From NCBI GenBank assembly GCA_020441545.1, contig JAGRLZ010000018.1, forward strand, positions 1 to 37,514: a DNA stretch of 37,514 nucleotides, given 5' to 3'. Made by a program: the position numbers and the translations under genes. The stretch comes from Xanthobacteraceae bacterium (GTDB lineage: Bacteria > Pseudomonadota > Alphaproteobacteria > Rhizobiales > Xanthobacteraceae). Within the stretch, counting starts at the first letter, position 1, and every line of letters starts with the position of its first letter. The notes under the pieces were generated by a model, which saw only the letters and a program-made list of their open reading frames with translations, did not search any database and had not been told where the DNA came from. This document shows, piece after piece, positions 32,320 through 37,514 of the stretch.

Positions 32320-33585
32320 GTGAACAAGCCTGTCGTCGTGACCGAAGAAGCTCTTGCCGCGCCGGTGATCGCAGCCGGCATCGATGCGGCCGCGAAGCCC
32401 GCCGCATCGGCCGCCGGGCCGGCCTATGTGGTGCTGGGCAGCATCAGCTTCTCGCATTTCCTCAACGACACCATGCAGTCGCTGATCCCGTCGGTCTATC
32501 CGATCCTCAAGGAGAACTATGCGCTGAGCTTCGCGCAGATCGGCATGATCACGCTGGCGTTCCAGGTCACCGCATCGATGCTGCAGCCGGTGGTGGGCTC
32601 GGTCACCGACCGGCGGCCGATGCCGTTCTCGCTGGCGATCGGCATGGGTTCGACCTTCGTCGGCCTGCTGCTGCTCAGCGCCGCCGGCACCTATCCGCTG
32701 ATCCTGATCGCCGCCGCGCTGGTCGGCCTCGGCTCGGCGGTGTTTCACCCCGAGTCGGCGCGGATCGCGCGGCTCGCGTCCGGCGGACGCTACGGCTTCG
32801 CGCAGTCGGTGTTCCAGGTCGGCGGCAATTTCGGCTCGGCGATCGGGCCGGTGCTGGCGGCGCTGATCGTGGTGCCGTTCGGCCAGCCGAGCATCGCCTG
32901 GTTCTCGTCGATCGCGTTCGTCGCGGTGATGATCCTGTGGCGGATCGGCCGCTGGTACAAGCCGCGCATCGTCGTGCGCGACCGCAAGGCGCCGCTGACC
33001 CGGCCCGCGGGCCTGCCGTCGGCGCGCCGCACGGCGGTGGCGATCGCGATCCTGATCCTGCTGGTGTTCTCCAAGTACATCTACCTGTCGAGCCTTTCGA
33101 GCTATTACACCTTCTACCTGATGCACAAGTTCGGCGTCAGCACGCAGAACGCGCAGCTCCTGCTGTTCGTGTTCCTGGCCGCGGTGGCGATCGGCGTCTA
33201 TTTCGGCGGGCCGCTCGGCGACCGTTTCGGCCGCCGCTACGTGATCTGGTTCTCGATCCTCGGCACGTTGCCGTTCACGCTGCTGCTGCCCCATGTCGGC
33301 CTGACATGGACGGTGATCCTGAGCTTCGTCATCGGCTTCATTCTGGCGTCGGCGATGCCGGCGATCATCGTCTACGCGCAGGAACTGATGCCGCATCGCT
33401 TCGGCATGATCTCCGGGCTGTTCTTCGGCTTCGCCTTCGGGGCAGGGGGACTGGGCGCGGCGCTGCTCGGCATCGTGGCCGACCACAAGGGCATCGACTT
33501 CGTCTACCACGCCTGCGCTTTCCTGCCGGCGATCGGCCTGCTCGCGGTGTTCCTGCCCAGGATGAAGCGGTTGCACGCGGCGTAG
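32320..33585 (+). CDS. MFS transporter, Fsr (fosmidomycin resistance) family
   Basis: A 421-residue twelve-helix efflux protein. The start SISFSHFLNDTMQSLIPSVYPILKENY is the hallmark of the Fsr group, which E. coli uses to export fosmidomycin. VFHPESARIARLASGGRYGFAQSVFQVGGNFGSAIGP is the matching conserved loop and GPLGDRFGRRYV is motif A in the second half. A GTG at 32320 with a GGAAG site is preferred over a TTG at 32296. Natural substrate is unknown. A palindromic element lies between it and glmM. Confidence 0.9.
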   Translation: MNKPVVVTEEALAAPVIAAGIDAAAKPAASAAGPAYVVLGSISFSHFLNDTMQSLIPSVYPILKENYALSFAQIGMITLAFQVTASMLQPVVGSVTDRRPMPFSLAIGMGSTFVGLLLLSAAGTYPLILIAAALVGLGSAVFHPESARIARLASGGRYGFAQSVFQVGGNFGSAIGPVLAALIVVPFGQPSIAWFSSIAFVAVMILWRIGRWYKPRIVVRDRKAPLTRPAGLPSARRTAVAIAILILLVFSKYIYLSSLSSYYTFYLMHKFGVSTQNAQLLLFVFLAAVAIGVYFGGPLGDRFGRRYVIWFSILGTLPFTLLLPHVGLTWTVILSFVIGFILASAMPAIIVYAQELMPHRFGMISGLFFGFAFGAGGLGAALLGIVADHKGIDFVYHACAFLPAIGLLAVFLPRMKRLHAA

Positions 33586-33721
33586 CGCCCGCGCGCGGCC
33601 CGCGCCGCCAACAGATCATGTCAACGCATCGTTAAGACCTGCGGCGGCGATACGCGCGCGCCGTCGCCGCGTTGCGCGCGCAACACCGTCGTCCACCAAA
33701 TATCAACCTTAAAAATTAGGG

Positions 33722-33736
33722 TTAAGTGACGCTTAA
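33722..33736. promoter_or_regulatory. Candidate CtrA box upstream of the first outer-membrane protein
   Basis: TTAA (33722-33725) and TTAA (33733-33736) are separated by exactly seven bases, matching the CtrA consensus TTAA-N7-TTAA. It lies 78 bases before the start codon in an AT-rich stretch. A single such site can arise by chance. Confidence 0.5.
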
Positions 33737-33813
33737 GCATTTGCTGGCATCGTCCGCGCATGGATTTCCGACGTGAGGCTTCGGCTGCCTCACCACACAA
33801 GAGGACGAAGCCC

Positions 33814-34665
33814 ATGCGTAGCGTAATTCTTCTGGCCGCGGCGGGAGCGGCCTCTCTGTTCACCACGGCAGCCACGGCCGCGGACATGCGGCTGGCGCCG
33901 CCTCCGCCGCCGCCGGCCTATTACGGCCCGCCGCCGGCCGAGGATTTCGGTGGCTGGTATCTGCGCGGCGACATCGGCATGACCAACACCAGCGGCAAGC
34001 TGCACGTGAATGCCTATGACACGCTGCCGGCCAACTCGCTGGGCCAGTATGGACACGGCTTCGACAGCGGCATGTCCTACGGGCTGGGCATCGGCTATCA
34101 GTTCAACAACTGGTTCCGCGCCGACATCACGGGTGAGTATCGTTCGCGCGTCCGGTTCTCGGGCACCGATTTCATCAACGTGGCGGCCTGGGGCTTCAAC
34201 GGCTCGGATGTGTATGACGGCGGCTACAAGAGCTGGGTCGGCCTGGTCAACGTCTATGCGGATCTCGGCACCTGGTGGTGCGTGACCCCGTTCATCGGCG
34301 CCGGCGTCGGCTTCGCCAACGTCAAGACCACCGGGCTGCAGGACAGCGGCGTGTTCAACATCGGTGGCGGTCAGACCAGCGCGTCCTACTTCGCCGAAGG
34401 CGCCTCCAAGACCAACCTGGCCTGGGCGCTGCATGCCGGTCTCGCCTACAAGGTGACCAACAACTTCACCGTCGAACTGTCGTATCGCTATCTCAACATG
34501 GGCAAGGCGGTGCACGGCTTCGGACAGTCGTTCGACGGCACCAATGCCGGTCCGTCCTCGTTCCAGTATCGCGACCTGACTTCGCAGGATGTGCGTGTCG
34601 GCATGCGCTGGACCTGCTGCGAGGTGCCGCCGCCGCCCCCGCCACCGCTCGTCACCAAGGGCTGA
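33814..34665 (+). CDS. Outer-membrane beta-barrel protein (Omp25/31-like)
   Basis: A 283-residue porin-like protein. The signal peptide ends near residue 23 (ATAADMRL), followed by a Pro-rich linker (APPPPPPAYYGPPPAEDF) and the barrel from FGGWYLRGDIG. Repeated aromatic-edged strands (GYQFNNWFRADITGEYRSRV, PFIGAGVGFANV, FTVELSYRYLNMGK) are typical of eight-stranded barrels. The C-terminus is odd: MRWTCCEVPPPPPPPLVTKG, a double cysteine and a second poly-proline tail, where barrels normally end in Phe. AGAGGA precedes the ATG. Confidence 0.9.
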   Translation: MRSVILLAAAGAASLFTTAATAADMRLAPPPPPPAYYGPPPAEDFGGWYLRGDIGMTNTSGKLHVNAYDTLPANSLGQYGHGFDSGMSYGLGIGYQFNNWFRADITGEYRSRVRFSGTDFINVAAWGFNGSDVYDGGYKSWVGLVNVYADLGTWWCVTPFIGAGVGFANVKTTGLQDSGVFNIGGGQTSASYFAEGASKTNLAWALHAGLAYKVTNNFTVELSYRYLNMGKAVHGFGQSFDGTNAGPSSFQYRDLTSQDVRVGMRWTCCEVPPPPPPPLVTKG

Positions 34666-34704
34666 GTCGCCAAGAACTGCGCGGCTTTGCTCCTCGAAGG
34701 CCCG

Positions 34705-34740
34705 GAACGGCGCGGACGAAAGTCCGCGCCGTTCTGCTTG
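34705..34740 (+). terminator. Terminator after the first outer-membrane protein gene
   Basis: A perfect 13-bp stem (34705-34717 with 34722-34734) closed by a GAAA tetraloop, followed by TGCTTG. The stem is very stable, although the T-run is short. Confidence 0.75.
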
Positions 34741-34888
34741 TATGTCCGCGCCAGGCCAGGCCATGCCCGCGCGGATATCGCCGGATTTTCGCCAAAGATG
34801 TTGCGCCGGCGCGGCCGGCGACAACGATTGATTAAGGTTAACGGGCCATGATTGCGCATCACACGAGTTGGTTTTTGGGGATATTGCA

Positions 34889-35719
34889 ATGCGTAAGTTG
34901 GTGATGGCGGCGATCCTGGTGTTCGGCACGGTGCAGGGTACGCAAGCCGCCGACCTTCCGATCCTTCGTGGCGCATTGTCGGACAGTTATGGTCCGCGCG
35001 TCGTCAACTGGCAGGGCTATTATATCGGTGGGCAGGCCGGATACGGATCGGCCGACATGGATTTCAGCCGCTCGAATTCGGGGCAGATCGCGCGGCTTCT
35101 CGACAACACCGTGATCGAGAGCGGGATGAGCGTCTCGCAATGGCCGATCGGCATCGGCAAGGAATCGATCCGCCACGAGGCGTTCGGCGGCTTCATCGGC
35201 TACAACGGCCAGTGGGACGACGTCGTGCTCGGCGTCGAGGGAAGCTTCATGCACGGCCGCTTCTACGGCATGCAGTCGGCATCGGTCGGCCGCATCTCGA
35301 GCGCGCCGCTCAGCGACGGCAATTTTCACGCGGTGACCGCAACCACCCTGGCGTCGCAGGAAATCACCGACATGGGCTCGCTGCGGCTCCGCGCCGGCTA
35401 TGCCACCGGAAGTTTCCTGCCTTACATGTTCGGCGGCGTGGCGCTGGCGAACGCGAACATCGTCCGTGCGGTCACCGTCACCGATGCCTGGGCGGCGACG
35501 CAGGCTGGCGCGGTTGCGCCCGGCGCGATGTCCGCGACGCTGTCCGCCGACATCACCCAGCATAACCACCTGCTGGTCGGCTACAGCGCCGGCGTCGGCG
35601 TCGATGTCGCCCTGATGGCAGGGTTGTTCATGCGCGCCGAATGGGAATACGCGCGCTTCACCGGCGCGGTCGATACCTCGGTCAATACCGTGCGCGCCGG
35701 CCTCGGCTACAAGTTCTGA
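34889..35719 (+). CDS. Outer-membrane beta-barrel protein (Omp25-like)
   Basis: A 276-residue protein with a signal peptide (1-21, ending TQAAD region) and the Omp25/OmpA-like barrel opening NWQGYYIGGQAGYGSADMDF. FGGFIGYNGQWDDVVLGVEGSF and SLRLRAGYATGSFLPYMFGGVALANANI are barrel strand pairs, and the protein ends VRAGLGYKF with the classic terminal Phe. TGGGGA stands before the ATG at 34889. It is separated from the previous barrel gene by a terminator and is only distantly similar to it, so the two are not a recent duplication. Confidence 0.9.
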   Translation: MRKLVMAAILVFGTVQGTQAADLPILRGALSDSYGPRVVNWQGYYIGGQAGYGSADMDFSRSNSGQIARLLDNTVIESGMSVSQWPIGIGKESIRHEAFGGFIGYNGQWDDVVLGVEGSFMHGRFYGMQSASVGRISSAPLSDGNFHAVTATTLASQEITDMGSLRLRAGYATGSFLPYMFGGVALANANIVRAVTVTDAWAATQAGAVAPGAMSATLSADITQHNHLLVGYSAGVGVDVALMAGLFMRAEWEYARFTGAVDTSVNTVRAGLGYKF

Positions 35720-35800
35720 TCTGATCCGCAAACGGGCCGCGATTGACAGGCTGCGCGCGGCCTGTTGCCCTGCCGCGACGTTTCTGACGGCAGGGCTGGC

Positions 35801-36385
35801 ATGAAGATCTACGGCGACCTCAATTCGGGCAATTGCCTGAAGGTCAAATGGGTATGCGATCGGCTCGGCGTTCCCTATGAATGGATCGCTGTCGATACGC
35901 TCGAAGGCGAAAGCCGCACGCCGGATTTCCTGAAACTGAATGACGCTGGGCAAGTGCCGGTTGTCGTGTTCGACGATGGCCGCGCGCTTGCGCAGTCGAA
36001 CGCCATCATCCGCTATCTGGCCCGCGACAGCGACCTCGTTCCCGCCGATCCTTTTCTCGCTGCGAAGATGGACGAGTGGCTGTTCTGGGAGCAGTACAGC
36101 CACGAGCCGTATATCGCGGTGTGCCGCTTCGTCATGGTCTATCTCGGCAAGCCGGCATCGGCGCGCGATCCGGACAAGGTGAAGCGCGGCGAAGCGGCGC
36201 TGGCGCGGATGGAGCGGCAACTGGCTGCGACGCCGTTCCTGACCGGCGAGGCGTTCACGCTCGCCGATATTGCGCTGCTCGCCTATACGCGGGTCGCGCA
36301 TGAGGGCGGTTTCGATCTGGCCGGCTATCGCGCCGTGCGGCGCTGGATCGATGCCTGCGAACGACAACCGGGCATCGCCGTTTGA
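35801..36385 (+). CDS. Glutathione S-transferase family protein
   Basis: A 194-residue cytoplasmic GST. The thioredoxin-like N-domain (MKIYGDLNSGNCLKVKWVCDRLG) is followed by the conserved cis-Pro in GQVPVVVFDDGRALAQSNAIIRYL (57-80 region), which also holds the glutathione-gamma-Glu contact QSN. The helical C-domain contains FLTGEAFTLADIALLAYTRVA, the typical N-capping ADI motif. Shorter than most GSTs because of a brief C-terminus. AGGG precedes the ATG. Substrate unknown. Confidence 0.92.
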   Translation: MKIYGDLNSGNCLKVKWVCDRLGVPYEWIAVDTLEGESRTPDFLKLNDAGQVPVVVFDDGRALAQSNAIIRYLARDSDLVPADPFLAAKMDEWLFWEQYSHEPYIAVCRFVMVYLGKPASARDPDKVKRGEAALARMERQLAATPFLTGEAFTLADIALLAYTRVAHEGGFDLAGYRAVRRWIDACERQPGIAV

Positions 36386-36463
36386 TCCGGGCTGCCGGTT
36401 TACGCGCCGTTTGCCCTCCGGCGTCGCTCACCACGATGTTGCCGCTTAAGCCTTCCGTATGAC

Positions 36464-36492
36464 TTGACCGCCATAGCGGCTTCGCGTATCAG
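36464..36492 (+). promoter_or_regulatory. Predicted serC promoter
   Basis: TTGACC (36464-36469), 17-base spacer, TATCAG (36487-36492). The start point would be near 36499, immediately before the first hairpin of the leader RNA. Confidence 0.5.
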
Positions 36493-36498
36493 CCGCGG

Positions 36499-36546
36499 CG
36501 GGACACCTCCCCCCAACGGGAGGCTTACTATCTGGAAGGATAGACA
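36499..36546 (+). ncRNA. serC leader RNA motif (cis-regulatory candidate)
   Basis: Two hairpins form the whole leader. The first pairs CCTCCC (36506-36511) with GGGAGG (36518-36523). The second pairs CTATC (36528-36532) with GATAG (36539-36543) and encloses GGAAGGA, the ribosome site of serC. A small conserved RNA structure named the serC motif is known upstream of serC in alphaproteobacteria. The match is by location and architecture; I could not run a covariance model. Confidence 0.7.

Positions 36547-37514
<968 letters not shown>

Noticed and set aside
31261-33576. 771-codon minus-strand frame opposite glmM and the Fsr transporter
   Set aside because: Same reasons: antisense shadow of two strong genes with low-complexity translation.

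Overview
The window is a GC-rich stretch of chromosomal-type DNA from an alphaproteobacterium, most probably a member of the Bradyrhizobium/Rhodopseudomonas/Nitrobacter group (Nitrobacteraceae, Hyphomicrobiales). The evidence is the set of clade-typical small families (DUF2076, DUF4170, DUF2093, a DUF6101-like protein), porin-like beta-barrels of the Omp25/31 kind, a CIRCE-controlled groES, a serC leader RNA and many short palindromic intergenic elements of the sort that litter these genomes. I see no prophage, transposase, CRISPR array, tRNA or rRNA. Most of the content is housekeeping and envelope metabolism.

Layout. 1-3.3 kb: groES (minus strand) with a heat-shock promoter and CIRCE, a lipoprotein, an MFS transporter and a CheZ-type phosphatase. 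3.6-7.4 kb: an L,D-transpeptidase, a DUF2076 protein with a very acidic tail, and a two-gene operon of a dolichyl-phosphate-mannose-synthase-like glycosyltransferase and a YdjC/HpnK-type sugar deacetylase. 7.5-9.7 kb: hisZ-hisG. 9.9-12.3 kb: a TonB-dependent receptor with two dyad operators at its start and a 15-bp tandem repeat upstream. 12.4-15.8 kb: rsmE, a secreted FPPVNG-repeat protein, ubiA and a DUF6101-like gene. 16.1-21.9 kb: a compact plus-strand series, pmbA/tldE-cysQ-like, then DUF4170-acyltransferase-waaA-lpxK, with almost every junction overlapping; this is the Kdo/lipid A late pathway. 22-24.6 kb: DUF2093, then an XRE regulator beside a SulP anion transporter. 24.8-28.4 kb: aroE, feoAB and a His/Gly-repeat secreted protein. 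28.7-30.5 kb: an FMN-dependent alpha-hydroxy-acid dehydrogenase and a 70-residue SFPASDP protein separated by a palindrome cluster. 30.7-37.5 kb: glmM, an Fsr-type MFS pump, two outer-membrane beta-barrels, a glutathione S-transferase and the 5' part of serC behind its leader RNA.

How it fits together. Several genes serve the envelope: aminosugar supply (glmM), Kdo transfer and lipid A phosphorylation (waaA, lpxK), probable late acylation (DUF374), a possible lipid-linked aminosugar branch (GT2 plus deacetylase), peptidoglycan crosslinking (L,D-transpeptidase) and outer-membrane proteins. Metal uptake is represented by the TonB receptor and feoAB.

The least ordinary signals are (i) the glycosyltransferase/deacetylase pair, which resembles the logic of Francisella FlmF2/NaxD; (ii) the DUF374 acyltransferase placed between DUF4170 and waaA; (iii) a HisG of long-form length translationally coupled to HisZ; (iv) a recurrent pattern of 14-16-bp tandem repeats in the intergenic regions; and (v) several families of hairpin-forming dispersed elements. 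I found no clear evidence for a wholly new multi-gene system; the glycosyltransferase/deacetylase operon is the best candidate for an uncharacterised pathway.
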